A DNA stretch of 64,000 bases, taken from the NCBI RefSeq assembly GCF_041734735.1, contig NC_134887.1, forward strand, positions 34,662,244 to 34,726,243, in the 5' to 3' direction. A program made the position numbers and the translations under genes. Positions 11,601 to 21,599 of the stretch are shown piece by piece. This DNA is from Babylonia areolata. Its lineage: Eukaryota; Mollusca; Gastropoda; Neogastropoda; Buccinidae. The notes beneath the pieces are model-generated. The model was not told the DNA's origin and did not search any database. It worked only from the letters and a program-made list of their open reading frames with translations. How positions within the stretch are numbered: position 1 is the stretch's first letter; the number at the start of each line of letters is the position of its first letter.

Positions 11601-12839
11601 GACACTGATTGCACCGATGGATGTCCAGATGCGTGTGGAAAACTTTCACAGAAATCCCAGTTTCTTCCTTCCAGTTTACCTGGCACTGACATCTCCAGCC
11701 ACCCTTTTGATTTTCAAGATTACTACATTGATGATGACTACACAGCAATGGATAATGACGATCCCAACCGCCTAGACTCCCAGAACAACAGAGACTGTGA
11801 AGCAACTCACATTACCAACCGGTCAAGGCAGAGGGTCAGAAACCGTGTGTGGCTGGGGGATAATAAGAAAGCGCAGAAAAAAAGAATCAACCAATCTGAG
11901 AAAAGGGGGGATGACTACCAGGGAGAAAACTGGAGGATTGTTGAGCAGAATTCAGCAGAAAAGCACAGGAAAAAACCTTGGGGAAGCCCAAAACGACTTG
12001 CAGAAAAGCCGGCAACAGAATCCCACATGGGTGAAGCACGTAGCAACAGAGAAGAGTTCCTTGAGAGTCAAAGGCGAAGGGAAGAGAACGGCAAGAAACG
12101 GGGAATGGAATCCGTTAAAAAGAAAGTTGAAGGTCGGATAAACCAAGACCAAAGAAAGGAGGAGAACGGAGACGGCAAAGTGCAAAATATGATGCCAGAA
12201 GATGAGTTCATTGTCGGGCGGCATTGTACAACAGAAGAGACCGACTCAGACAGAGAACATTCTTCAGACAGACATGCTGACTTTGGCGTGATAAACCAGA
12301 GTGATGGTGATGATAAGCAAGTGCAGAAAACTTGGGATACCATCAAACAAAGAGAGAGCCGCTGGGAAGAATTCGTCAGGCACAATCCGAGAAAATCCAT
12401 GACAAGAGACAAAGGCAGCACCAAGGACAACGCGCACTCATCGGAACATGCAGAGAGTGATGACGGAGAAAACCCAGCAAAGAATCAAGACTGCCAAGAT
12501 GAAAGGCACCACCACCACTCGCTTGTGCACCAAGACCACATTGAAGACCTCTCTGACGTTCCTGACTACATGAACAACCTTGACCATTTCGAGAAGAATT
12601 ACGACGGCTGCCTCAGTGAAGAGGAAAGTGACCACCTTTTACTGTCGGTGAGCAGAGAGAGTTCTGTGAACACTGTAGTGGAGAATCCCATGCAAGCCTT
12701 GGTGCCGCAGGCCATTAGTGCCAGCGATGATGATGACAATGACACCACCCTCATCCCAGACGAGGTTGTGGACCACCCACCACGGTGCATCGTCCTCAAC
12801 TTGGAACGAAACACGTTGTCTCAAGAAGGTATAGTGTGA
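8694..12839 (+). CDS. TEX14: TEX14-like ankyrin-repeat pseudokinase
   Basis: The 1381-residue frame starts at MDLQNRLTRG and ends ...SQEGIV. Ankyrin repeats span about 54-160 (LKQLHSAALHGRKKGILEVL, GQTALFCAALRG, TGMTPVHVVCL, GGDLRLHDNDGNG). A kinase-like domain spans about 225-520: a glycine loop GYGRVYYG near 230, ITLK (K286), DLLISEVEHFSKLRHPNILL near 299-318, then YIHCSL where the active HRD should be (380-382), GNLEYM in place of DFG (399-404), and intact MAPE (431-434). Domain order and motif wording match vertebrate TEX14, the catalytically dead kinase of germ-cell intercellular bridges. The C-terminal about 850 residues are Ser/Thr-rich, then highly charged and low complexity. No GPPxxxY (the CEP55-binding motif of mammalian TEX14) is visible. 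Length is close to human TEX14. The coding region has no intron, unlike the many-exon vertebrate gene. A possible weak donor (GAAG|GTATAG) sits just before the stop, so a longer spliced form cannot be excluded. Confidence 0.92.
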   Translation: MDLQNRLTRGLHTVSAWRREIFKRNRADPEKDQQDEIDMQPLVPLGKVDPTNADLKQLHSAALHGRKKGILEVLQKGIWVDFPNDAGQTALFCAALRGQNGALELLLQNGANPNEKSDTGMTPVHVVCLKASLRALGHMIEAGGDLRLHDNDGNGCIDWARFHPDPRKRMKMMEFLQKTQLFALNYSGDFSGNTLERQPSILQMLRGKVSSQMSLDTGQETGLRRVHSHGYGRVYYGGESASGVISVIPLVTENQLEHDSDGISFDSSSGFTMTAMQWNMTPITLKQENKKQHVHHLVDLLISEVEHFSKLRHPNILLLMGLCQSNNFDKVMLGFERVSIGSLYYILHQKIDHLPMTYIRDICCQVCQALLYIHGQNYIHCSLTSHAVFMVTMHQAKVGNLEYMVEMKKASTGRSCLVASSPHREHVFRWMAPEIMMGNPPTAACDVYSFCCILWEMIASEVPWKSKTEQELYDLHKSNRAVLPSPPKSVPLFQSIIDEGLKKHTSRPKDFIPLLHWLQGPLDKATGWKTNALDRLKTLQKESKERIMLSSRLSSTFEASTSTSTSEELSGVSQSSSSGIETPDSTKLSRNASNTTNNHTATDQQKSGNASSSFSAAHRVDGLDTDTTDGHNTAEDRNECSGGRKRFIVHSAGQIGTRQLPSDSATIARYQFDRSSSFSTVKSLLNYSRRTASLPWQRSHGLLRAGSTSPCFLGRGYHDVDGADSGLERWSKTPVKPASHSTDVKHFIKDNTPGTIQTMDIVPRRTRRLSPRRSLPASQNCHDASSQTFPRSRSASGDVLEISQKDVELSVPGSVRTLTEQFQAQLYNHHLRQSILKGSMTPQGTLFEDLDTSPICLKQTPNLSEVPPEGCKEDDVSSQDKEIQTASSKGSTESLTSVSFRDESSLDEEHAFPVSTRTELDITDDMPLSKPSPVYPPYSAHLHKSAANTDTRIFREKSAFRKFSKENATDTDCTDGCPDACGKLSQKSQFLPSSLPGTDISSHPFDFQDYYIDDDYTAMDNDDPNRLDSQNNRDCEATHITNRSRQRVRNRVWLGDNKKAQKKRINQSEKRGDDYQGENWRIVEQNSAEKHRKKPWGSPKRLAEKPATESHMGEARSNREEFLESQRRREENGKKRGMESVKKKVEGRINQDQRKEENGDGKVQNMMPEDEFIVGRHCTTEETDSDREHSSDRHADFGVINQSDGDDKQVQKTWDTIKQRESRWEEFVRHNPRKSMTRDKGSTKDNAHSSEHAESDDGENPAKNQDCQDERHHHHSLVHQDHIEDLSDVPDYMNNLDHFEKNYDGCLSEEESDHLLLSVSRESSVNTVVENPMQALVPQAISASDDDDNDTTLIPDEVVDHPPRCIVLNLERNTLSQEGIV

Positions 12840-12864
12840 ACCCCTCTCTCTTTTCTTTTTCTTT

Positions 12865-13470
12865 TTTTTTATTGACTCACTTGTGTAAACAAAGTGAGTC
12901 TATGTTTTAACCCGGTGTTCGGTTGTCTGTGTGTGTGTGTCTGTGTGTCCGTGGTAAACTTTAACATTGACATTTTCTCTGCAAATTAATATTTTGTCAG
13001 TTGACACCAAATTAGGCATAAAAATAGGGAAAATTAAGTTCTTTCCAGTCATCTTGTTTGAAACAATATTGCACTTTTGGGATGGGCACAAAAAATAAAA
13101 AATGAAGCCTAATTATATGCAAACTGCATTTACTGTTATATTTATATTTTTTGTATTCTCTAAACTTGGCACTTTGATCTGATATTCTAACCCAACAACA
13201 AGAGCAGTCATTATTATCATTTTTTGTTCAAACAGGAACTTCTTTTGCTAAGCATGGAAGTTTTATTTATTTTGCAAACGTTTTGGTGCAAATAGTAATA
13301 AAGGGAAATTACTCTGTAATTAATGCTAGGGGACTTCATTTGCTTTAAACTGATCTTTCTCATCTTAAACATTACATTTTGAAATTATACTCGATACATA
13401 AAAAGCTTGGATTTTTTTTAAGTGTATCACAAGTGAGTCTTGAAGGCCTTGCCTCTCTTGTTTTTTTTTA
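12865..13470 (+). mobile_element. Dispersed repeat family R1, copy 2 (longest plus-strand copy)
   Basis: It begins about 25 bp after the TEX14-like stop with TTGTGTAAACAAAGTGAG, passes through a GT-rich block, TAAACTTTAACATTGACATT and a body shared with 567-1040, and ends CTTGAAGGCCTTGCCTCTCT plus a T-run. It is so close to the stop that it probably forms most of the TEX14-like 3'UTR. AATAAA-like motifs near 13095 and 13292 lie inside it. Confidence 0.8.
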
Positions 13471-14217
13471 TTTTTTTATACCTGATCATAAAAAATACAA
13501 CAATACCTGTACATAAAAGAGAAATTTCCGACACATTTGCTGATAAAAGAAGCAACACTGACATCACACACACACACACACACACACACATTAATGCACA
13601 GGACAACACAAGGCTTTATAAAATTCAATAAAAACACCTGTTCATAAACGTATCTAACTATGGACAAGCTCCCAAACCTCATTCAATTGTGCGAATTCCC
13701 TATTAAAAATTTAATAATAATAATCATTGAAAAAAAAACACACAATAAAGCGAAATTAGTCAACCAGTTATATTATTTTAAAAATCACTATTAATGTGGT
13801 TGTTTAGATGATCAAATATATTTAATCGAAATTCCCCTACCACACATATAATTAATCCATAACCCCATACTCTTCTCTTTTTTTTCTCTCTCTCTTTTTT
13901 CTCATTTTCTATCCTCTGAAGTTTCGAATTTCTCGTTTCTTCTCTTTCAGTTTCTTTTTGTCCTTTCTCAGTTTCGTTTCCTATTAACTTAAGTAACTCA
14001 ATAAAAGTTTGCGTTCGTTCATTCTTATTGGGAAGCTCCCCCCCCCCCGCCCCCCCCCCTCCCCCCAACCCGCCTCTCTCTCCACAAAAAGCAACAGTTT
14101 CATCATCGATAGTCGAATACATGTTGTCTTGAAATGTGATAATTATGAGCAAATGCTACGTTGATAAACTATTTGCCTTGCCTTGCTTTGTCTTCTCTCT
14201 CTCTCTCTCTCTTATTG

Positions 14218-14264
<47 letters not shown>

Positions 14265-14461
14265 CACATATCACTTCAAGTGGAAAGACGTTAAACTGAA
14301 GACAACAATATAGTGAACCCCCTACCCTTCCCCCGCCCCCAAGCCCCCTCCACACGCACACTAATGATATCTGTATGTGTTTTTTTGTTAACAAAAGTTT
14401 AGAAAATAAAACACGTATAACTGAATAGTAAATCCTTCAGTAAACCCTGACAGATTTTCAG
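13471..14461. repeat. Microsatellite-rich gap
   Basis: It contains T-runs at 13460, (CA)n at 13567-13590, TC-rich DNA at 13870-13970, a C-run at 14038-14066, (TC)n at about 14195-14212 and (CA)n at 14218-14270. No coding stretch was seen. Confidence 0.7.
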
Positions 14462-14851
14462 AAAGACAACTCACCACCCGGCGCACTGGGCAGAGCTGCC
14501 TCTACCGCTGCTAGTGGCGTCACCGACGAAGGCAGCTGCTGCAGCGGCACCACCAGCAACGAGGCCGCTGCTGCGGCTACACGCCCCCCGAATGCACGCG
14601 CGGGCACTACCTCTTCTTTCCCTCCCTCTTCTCCCCCCGCTGCTCAGTCCACGCTGCGCAAGTTCTACCTGGGCTCCAGCGCGGGCTCCCAGGGCTACAC
14701 GACCACCCTGAAGGTGCAGAGCAGCCTGCGGAACCCGGGCCACCACCGCATCACCCACACGGCGCGAGACACGGGCACGGGCGTGACCCAGACGGTGCAT
14801 GAGGAGACCGTGCAGGCGGAGACTCTGAGGACCACCATGGGAATTCAGTGA
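14462..14851 (+). CDS. Terminal coding exon of an unrecognised gene
   Basis: A single frame is open from TTTCAG (ending 14461) to TGA at 14849-14851. The first half is Ala/Ser/Pro-rich low complexity (residues like DNSPPGALGRAASTAASG); the second half is better-mixed: STLRKFYLGSSAGSQGYTTT, LKVQSSLRNPGHHRITHTAR, then a Thr/Gln-rich end finishing TTMGIQ. An alternative acceptor at TGCTCAG (14648) after a C/T-rich tract would give a shorter exon, 14649-14851. It lies 1.6 kb after the TEX14-like stop. An acceptor at 14450-14451 (CCTGACAG) would be in phase with a weak donor at 12825, so it could be a downstream TEX14 exon. The high GC content fits coding DNA. The family is not recognised. Confidence 0.4.
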   Translation, partial: KDNSPPGALGRAASTAASGVTDEGSCCSGTTSNEAAAAATRPPNARAGTTSSFPPSSPPAAQSTLRKFYLGSSAGSQGYTTTLKVQSSLRNPGHHRITHTARDTGTGVTQTVHEETVQAETLRTTMGIQ

Positions 14852-17042
14852 CTGTCGTGGTGGTGTTTACACGTGTGACATCGCCTTCCTGCTTGCCTGC
14901 CTGTATGCCTTGCCTGCCTGCAGCTCAGTCGTCTACAGACATGTGGGGTTGAAGTTTGGGGGATGGGGGTGGGGTTTGCGGGGGAGGGGGCGGGGGGGCA
15001 GCGGGCGGAGGAGAGGGAGATGAGGGGGCGGGGGGAGGAGGGGGTATAGACTGGGTTTGAGGGGGAATGGAGGAAGATTGTGTGTGTGTGTGTGTGTGTG
15101 TGTTCACAAAACTGGTGTGACGTTTTTAGAGCAAGCCAGTAATCAGGGTAGGGTGTTTTGAGGGGAACACAACACTGATGTGGCGTTTATTTCTAGAACC
15201 CTGCAATAATTATCATCTGAGGTGAAAACAGGTGTTGATGGGACCATCAGCGCTGATGGAACACAAGGAACATTAATTGATTAACTAACTGGGTGTCCGT
15301 CCGTCAGTGATGTTCAAGATGAATGCGTACCTCGTTCTACATTGTTCGAGGCTGTGTAACTGGGTGTGCATTGCAGGAAGGAAGTGTGGGGCGACGCCCA
15401 GTCAAGTGAAAATTCATCATGCATTATAATGGAAACAGAACACCTCCCACCCCAAACCCCCCTACACACACACACACAAACACACAGTGACACACACACA
15501 CTCACCACATTTTTCGCTCTCACACTCTCCCCCTTTTCTCTCTTTCCCAAAAACTCTTTCGCCTCTCACCTACCCCTAGAATGGTTTAAAAAATGTTTTG
15601 TTTTGTTTTTAAATGAATAAAATAAGGAAGAAGAGAAGAAAAGACATCAGTGACGTTTTCAAGGAGTTAGGACGTAACATTCCATGACAGAACGTAACAT
15701 TCCATGACAGATCAAACGGAGACAAAACCTTTATACCCTCTCCCCCATTAGCCTTACCCCCCACCCCCACCCCTCACACACACACACCCCTGCCCCCGCC
15801 CCCTGCCTTACCAGAGTTCCCCCCCTACCCCTTACACATCTTGTTCACTTTGAAACTGAGCCCACCGTTGCAATTTATATATATATATCAGTTAGGGCTA
15901 CATAGCCTGTAACTCAGTTTTGTTATCATCACATTCACTTGCACAGAAGCCGAATGCGTGCATGAAGATCTCTCTCTCTCTCTCTCTTGTATATATATAT
16001 GGTTTTTTGTTGTTGTTTTTATAGATCTGACACAACGTCGTGTGCCTTGTTGCTTTGTGTGTTCTTTGCTGAACGCGGTGGTAAATGTATAGCGGAATGA
16101 ATTCAGAAACTATCTCGCCATTGAATTGAAAGTACGTTTTGTTCTGGTTTGTTGGGACACCTGTTTCTCTTTTCCGTCCGTCAGTGAAGTTCAAGATGAA
16201 CGCGTACCTCGTTCTACGTTGTTCGAGGCTGTCGTAGCTGATTTAATATTGACAGAAATTCCATTGTCGTAACAACAGTTTTAGTAGTAGGATTGGTGTG
16301 TAGCAACAGCTTCGAGCAAAATGCATTGCAGTCTCCTGTTTTTCATCTCTGATGAGATCTCCTCCCCGTAGACACAATTCTTTCTGTACAGTCATCGCTT
16401 AATTTTTAAGTCACTGAGTCGGTGAGTAAGCTGATCTGGGAATTATTTGCGTGGTTTACTTTGAACTCAGTGATGGCAGCAGTGCAATTGTTTTGAAGTC
16501 CCGTGCATTTTTTTTTTACGTTCATTCGAAAGACAGTTACATAAACTTGTCTGTTTCATGATTGTTAGTTATTTTGTCCAGAATGGTGTGAAATCCTTGC
16601 TGATTTCATGACACTGAATAAAATTTGGCTTTGCTGAATGTTTCCTTTCGAAACAGTTCATGGAAAATTGTACAGGTCTAGTTCTTTGTCTCCATTTTAT
16701 ATTATATACATTTATTTATCCCCCTGTTTATTTATTTGTTTATTGGCGTTATGCTGTTTTCTTTTCCCTTTTTTTGGGGGGGGGGGGGGGGGGGGGGGGG
16801 GGGCGGTGGGCGGGGCCAGTAAAGTGCATTTTTATTTCGTAATTTTTACATTAACTTGGCAAAACTGTTAGCTGTTTTGGACGATTGCTCAATTCTAACA
16901 TTGAAAGAGTTTGACATTTTTGCATTAGTTGATTCAAACAACGATCACTCGAGATTGATACTTAGCCCACCGTTCCCCTCCCCATCCCTCCAAGGTCACA
17001 GCCCTCCCAAGAGCTTTTTGCTGATACTCATGCTCCACATTC

Positions 17043-17075
<33 letters not shown>

Positions 17076-19576
17076 GCGCGTCGTCGTCGCTGTTTACCGC
17101 CCTCAGGAAAGCTGAATTGTAATCGTTCATCCTAGACAGGAATTTTTATTATGAGCTTTACTGCTGTTGTTTGTTTTTTTCTTTCCTTTTTTTTTTTTTT
17201 TTTTTTTTTAAAGTTCAGTAAGACTGGATTTTTTTTTTAATTGAGTTTATTGTAAGTTAAGACTGCAACTTTGCAAGTTAGCACGCAGTTAGTGAGTTAC
17301 GCATGCTTTAGTAAATTAGGTTTCAGTATTTTTTTTTTTGGTTGTTGTTTTTAAAATAGATATTTCCAGAGTGTATCTTACCTGTGAACACTCTTCTCAG
17401 TGTGCCGTATCGTAGAAACGATTTTTCAAATAATGTTGCGTTTTGTGCAATACAAGGTCTCATACGCGTACACATGCCTACTCAAGCATCCGTCTCTCCT
17501 TCCCTCTCTCATGCGCGCGCACTGACTCACACCTGTTGCACGGCACGCACACACATACACAGGCGCGCGCGCGCGCGCGCGTACACACCAACCACACACA
17601 CGTATGCGCGCACACGTATTTTGTATCAACTTGCACTTGTTGGCGCGACTTTCAACTCTTAACCCCATCCCTCCCTCCCCAACCCATTCGATCTCTCATG
17701 ACACGTTTTTAATGCGTTGTTCGTGTTGTTTTATGATTTTGAGTGTTATGTGAATTTAAAGGGTGTTGAAATTCTTCAGTTTGTTCACAATTACTTTAAG
17801 AATTAAAAGCATTCGTTGAATTGAATTGATAATGTTTTGACTTGAATGATTATGTCATGTGCAGTGCGCGCGCCCACATAAGCTTACACGAACACCATGT
17901 GTAGGCTACATGCGAGCTTTCACACACACACACACACTCAAGCATATGCTTACACACATACGCACCTAAACATGCACAAACACATAATTATGTGTGCCAC
18001 CGCGCCCAGTGGTACATACACAGATCCGCCTGCGTTCGCATTTGTGCAGAATAAGACAGAGTGAAACACTGGAGTATAAATAACACTATTCAATGCACAC
18101 AGAACTGATTTCCCCCACCCCTACATCAAACAGAAAAGGATCTCACAATTCGTTTGAAGTTCGCTTGATGAAAATTCGTCATAAAATAGATAAAGAAAAA
18201 AAAAAGAGAAAGAAAAAGAAGAAATCACTGACCTCGTAGTAAGCCATTTTCTAGTGTGTGGTTTTTTTTTCCCCCACCAGTCCTGCAGGGCAATCCAAAA
18301 AATGTGTTAAGAAAAACAAATATTATGAAACGATTAGTAATAAGGATCGTAAGATCACTGATTGGAAAAATGGTTAAGAGCTGTTATTCTACCTATCACC
18401 GGAAAGGGCTAGCTTTTCCGAACTGACAATCTCATAAGGTCGTGCTGTTTTCGGGATAGATGAAAAGCTCTGCACGACTTTTCTTAGTTCACGAGTCATT
18501 GTTGCTTCGAGATAAGCAAGAAACTCTTCAGGTGTTCAAACTGCGGACACTTTAAGGCAAACATTATCAGTACATGTTCATGTTTTATTCTATTTAATTA
18601 TTCATTTATTCATCTATCTATTTTTCTTGAAATTCAATGCTCAGCTTGCTGGCTGGAAGGGGGGGGGGGCATGGGAAAAGAACAAAGAGAAAGACTGACA
18701 AAGAAAAGAAACACACCAAAACGACTGTGTCGATCACAACCCGTAAACTGGTCAAATCAGGAGAAAAACAATGATAAAAAGTCTACAGTAACATTGTATT
18801 CCAGCACCTTGCGTAATTTGCCTATTCGTTAAGCATTTCGTAGAATTTGTTTTAAGATTAAAAACAGTTGAGAAATATGGATTTGTGGTCATGTAATTCT
18901 GCATAAATAATCCAAAAAGATAAGACTTGGCATATGAGCTCAGAATGGCCAAAGGGCAACTCAAATCATGCGTAAAAAACGGCTAGATATCAAGATCAGG
19001 AGAGAAAAAAGACACACTCACACACCAGAGAGAGAGAGATGTGTGTGTGATTCAGTCCTGGCAAAATCCACTTTGGGTTCCGAAAGGTGAAAAAAACAAC
19101 AACAAACAAACAAAAAACACGAATGCGCATCATACATAGTACAATAACTTACATGAAGGCACTTCGTAGTACAATACACTGTAACAGAATACGATAGCAT
19201 ACAATACCACACGATGCAGTATAATACGTAACGATACAATACATAGACCTCTGGAGAAAGATCCCAAGTAAAGAAAAAAAAAGTTGTCTAAAAACAAAAA
19301 CGAATACAGGTACCACTTGCAAAAATCCATCTTCATTTGCGCCAATTCAGAAAAAAAATGTCGTTCTGAGATGAGCTGGTGGCAGTCCATGTGTTAGTGT
19401 CCACATCCACACAAAGCGCAGAAGATACCAGTTTCAGAGTCTGATAAAACCGGTAAGGGAATGTTTTTTGTTTTTTTTTTAAAAGAAAAAAAAAGGGAAG
19501 AGCCATGTCCAAATATCCACAATTACATACAAAGTGCGGAAGATGGAGCGTCAAAGACTCATAAAACCGACTGACG

Positions 19577-19632
<56 letters not shown>

Positions 19633-19776
19633 TGTGTACACACACTTCAAAGAACTCTGATACGTCCATGTCCGTGTGTCCAGATTCACACACAGAAGTG
19701 GGGTTCAGTGTCTCAAAAGACTATAATACACTGTGTGTCTGTGTGTGCGCGCGCGCACGCCTGAGCGCGTTCACCT
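14852..19776. repeat. Long gene-poor, microsatellite-rich stretch
   Basis: It holds GGGGGA-rich DNA (14960-15070), (GT)n at 15080, CA tracts at 15465-15505, a doubled 22-bp unit GTAACATTCCATGACAGA at about 15670-15710, AT and (TC)n tracts at 15880-15985, and a duplicated 65-bp block at 15296-15360 and 16176-16241. A G-run of about 28 is at 16776-16803, with CA at 17045-17070, T-runs at 17190-17211, alternating CG at 17563-17581 and (CA)n(TA)n at 19580-19632. No coding exon with splice sites was seen. Confidence 0.65.
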
Positions 19777-20766
19777 CTACACACAGCTGCCATGATCAAA
19801 TATGCCGCTGGAGGCCTCCTTGTCGCTGACAGTGCTGCCCTTCCTGCTGCCTTTCCGTCCCTTCGCCAAGGGCACGGTGCCCACGATGATGTCCACAGGG
19901 ATCCGCATCTTCCTGCTCAGGCCTGCCGGCGTCACCACCAATTCCAGGCTGTACTCCACGTCCATCAACTCGCAGCCATTGATGGTGGTGGGGGGAATCT
20001 CGGCGGGGATGAGCAGCGGCTCCTCGAGCCATGTCTCCATGCCGCCCGAGGGCACGGGTCCGTGGCTCCACTTAGAGATTTTGTTCATTTTCAACGTGGA
20101 GGACCCGTACACCCTCAAGGTGATGCGCTGCATCAGAACCACCTCCGTGTTCTTGATCCGTCGCGCAGAGCCGTTGGTGATGATGGCGTGGAGGAGGATC
20201 TCTTCCCCTGCCACGTAACCTTTCTTGGGCAGGTCGATAGTGGCGGTGATGATTCCCGACTTACAGAAAAAACACTTTATGATCTTCATCTTGGTGTTGC
20301 TGGTAGATTGCTCGGCATCATTGACGGTTTTCAAGTCCAATACGCCGAGAACATTAAAAGGTTTGTCGTACACGTAAGTATACTTGTTAGGACGGTGGAT
20401 GGTGACCCGGACGAAGTAAGCCACCACACCGCTTTCGTCGCCTTCGCAGGAAAAACTGTAAGGTAATCCCAACGGGAGGGTGAACTGGAAAGGATATTCA
20501 TAGTGTCCAGGCTTAAAGTCTTCCGACTCCACATCGTCCGGACATTTATACAGAACCTTTTCGTGGTTGAAATAGTTGATTTTCTGCGTGTCGTAGTCGC
20601 CAATGAACAGTGTCACCTCTGCCTTTCCCTTGAATTTCGCCTCAATTTTCGTGACTGCGAGGGTATTCTCGATGTCAACAACCATCTTGCCTCGAACCCT
20701 GTCTCCTGGATAAAAATCGTAACAGTTCTTATCAAAGACAATGTCCCATTTCTTAATATACTTCAT
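19777..20766 (-). CDS. ARRDC: Alpha-arrestin (arrestin domain-containing protein)
   Basis: The 329-residue protein has an N-terminal arrestin fold at about 6-140 (KKWDIVFDKNCYDFYPGDRV, KFKGKAEV, HYEYPFQFTLPLGLPYSF, VVAYFVRVTIHRPNKYTY) and a C-terminal arrestin fold at about 165-298 (DLPKKGYVAGEEILLHAIIT, NGSARRIKN, EIPPTTINGCELMDVEYSLE). Alpha-arrestins act as adaptors in receptor endocytosis, usually by recruiting NEDD4-family ubiquitin ligases through PPxY motifs in a C-terminal tail. Here the tail is short (about 30 residues, basic AKGRKGSRKG then acidic/Ser) and has no PPxY. The start is supported by the family-typical opening KKWDIVFD. The coding region is intronless. The GC content of the 3' half is clearly higher than in the flanks. 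The exact ARRDC subtype cannot be decided. Confidence 0.93.
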   Translation of the reverse strand: MKYIKKWDIVFDKNCYDFYPGDRVRGKMVVDIENTLAVTKIEAKFKGKAEVTLFIGDYDTQKINYFNHEKVLYKCPDDVESEDFKPGHYEYPFQFTLPLGLPYSFSCEGDESGVVAYFVRVTIHRPNKYTYVYDKPFNVLGVLDLKTVNDAEQSTSNTKMKIIKCFFCKSGIITATIDLPKKGYVAGEEILLHAIITNGSARRIKNTEVVLMQRITLRVYGSSTLKMNKISKWSHGPVPSGGMETWLEEPLLIPAEIPPTTINGCELMDVEYSLELVVTPAGLSRKMRIPVDIIVGTVPLAKGRKGSRKGSTVSDKEASSGIFDHGSCV

Positions 20767-21599
20767 TGTGCATCTTATGCAATGTTGCGACTGATCGACG
20801 AAAACTCAGTCCCTAATCACAGTTCGTTTTGTTGTGAATTTGGATCCAGTCTAGACTGTCCATTTTAAAACTGAGAGTTCACTGACCTTTTCTATTTGTC
20901 CTGCTGATACTGACTTTTTTGTGTCGAAGCATATTTCCTTCTTCTTCTTTTTTTTTAAAGGATGTTTTATGTGGCTTAGTAGCAAGAAGATAATTTGATA
21001 TTCCTTTGAGAATGATTCACCCAAAATCAACGCGATTTCACTTTGGTACTGAATACAAAGAACATCTTTTCTGTCTACAGTAACCTTTCATCTACGATGC
21101 TATGAAGTCAAAATGATGCACCTTTTTGCTGACGTCATGACGATTTTACGTAATCATATCATATCAATATCAACGCGTGCAGGCCTGACAAGGCCTTTTG
21201 CCCGCTTGAAGTGGGGAAGAAAAAGAGAGTCCCCAATGTCTAGTGCATTTTTCAACATTGAGTGCGCAATGCTTGAAAAATCAATAAATATGTAAATGAG
21301 TTTTGTATTTAAAATTTTTTAAATGAATATCAAGATGATTTTTAAATGTATTCACTGTTCCTGCGGAAACAACGTCTTGTGACAAATTATTCCAAACATT
21401 TGTTACTCTGTTAGTAAAGAAATGTGCAAATCTGGAAGTTTTAACTGAAACTTTTAATAGTTTTTTTAATTATACTCGAAGTATTTTTGTATCTCATTGT
21501 TGTCTCTACTGTCTTCATGCACATCATAATACTGTTCACACTGTATAAATGGTGCAGTGGTGCAGGTCCATCTTTCCTTGTCCCTCCCCTGATAGGGGG
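20767..21599. promoter_or_regulatory. Upstream region of the arrestin gene, no confident promoter motif
   Basis: On the minus strand, the 330 bp before the ATG contains a TTTTAAAATGG stretch near 20860 that could act as a TATA-like element about 100 bp upstream of the start codon. No other motif is convincing. From 21100 to 21600 the DNA is AT-rich without coding signals. Confidence 0.25.

Noticed and set aside
13778-14152. 124-codon minus-strand frame
   Set aside because: It consists of TC-rich and C-run low complexity translated as Glu/Lys/Gly; no splice or domain support.
14925-15107. Proline-rich minus-strand frame
   Set aside because: It is a translation of G-rich simple sequence.
19792-20466. 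224-codon plus-strand frame
   Set aside because: It is a shadow of the arrestin gene on the other strand, in high-GC coding DNA.
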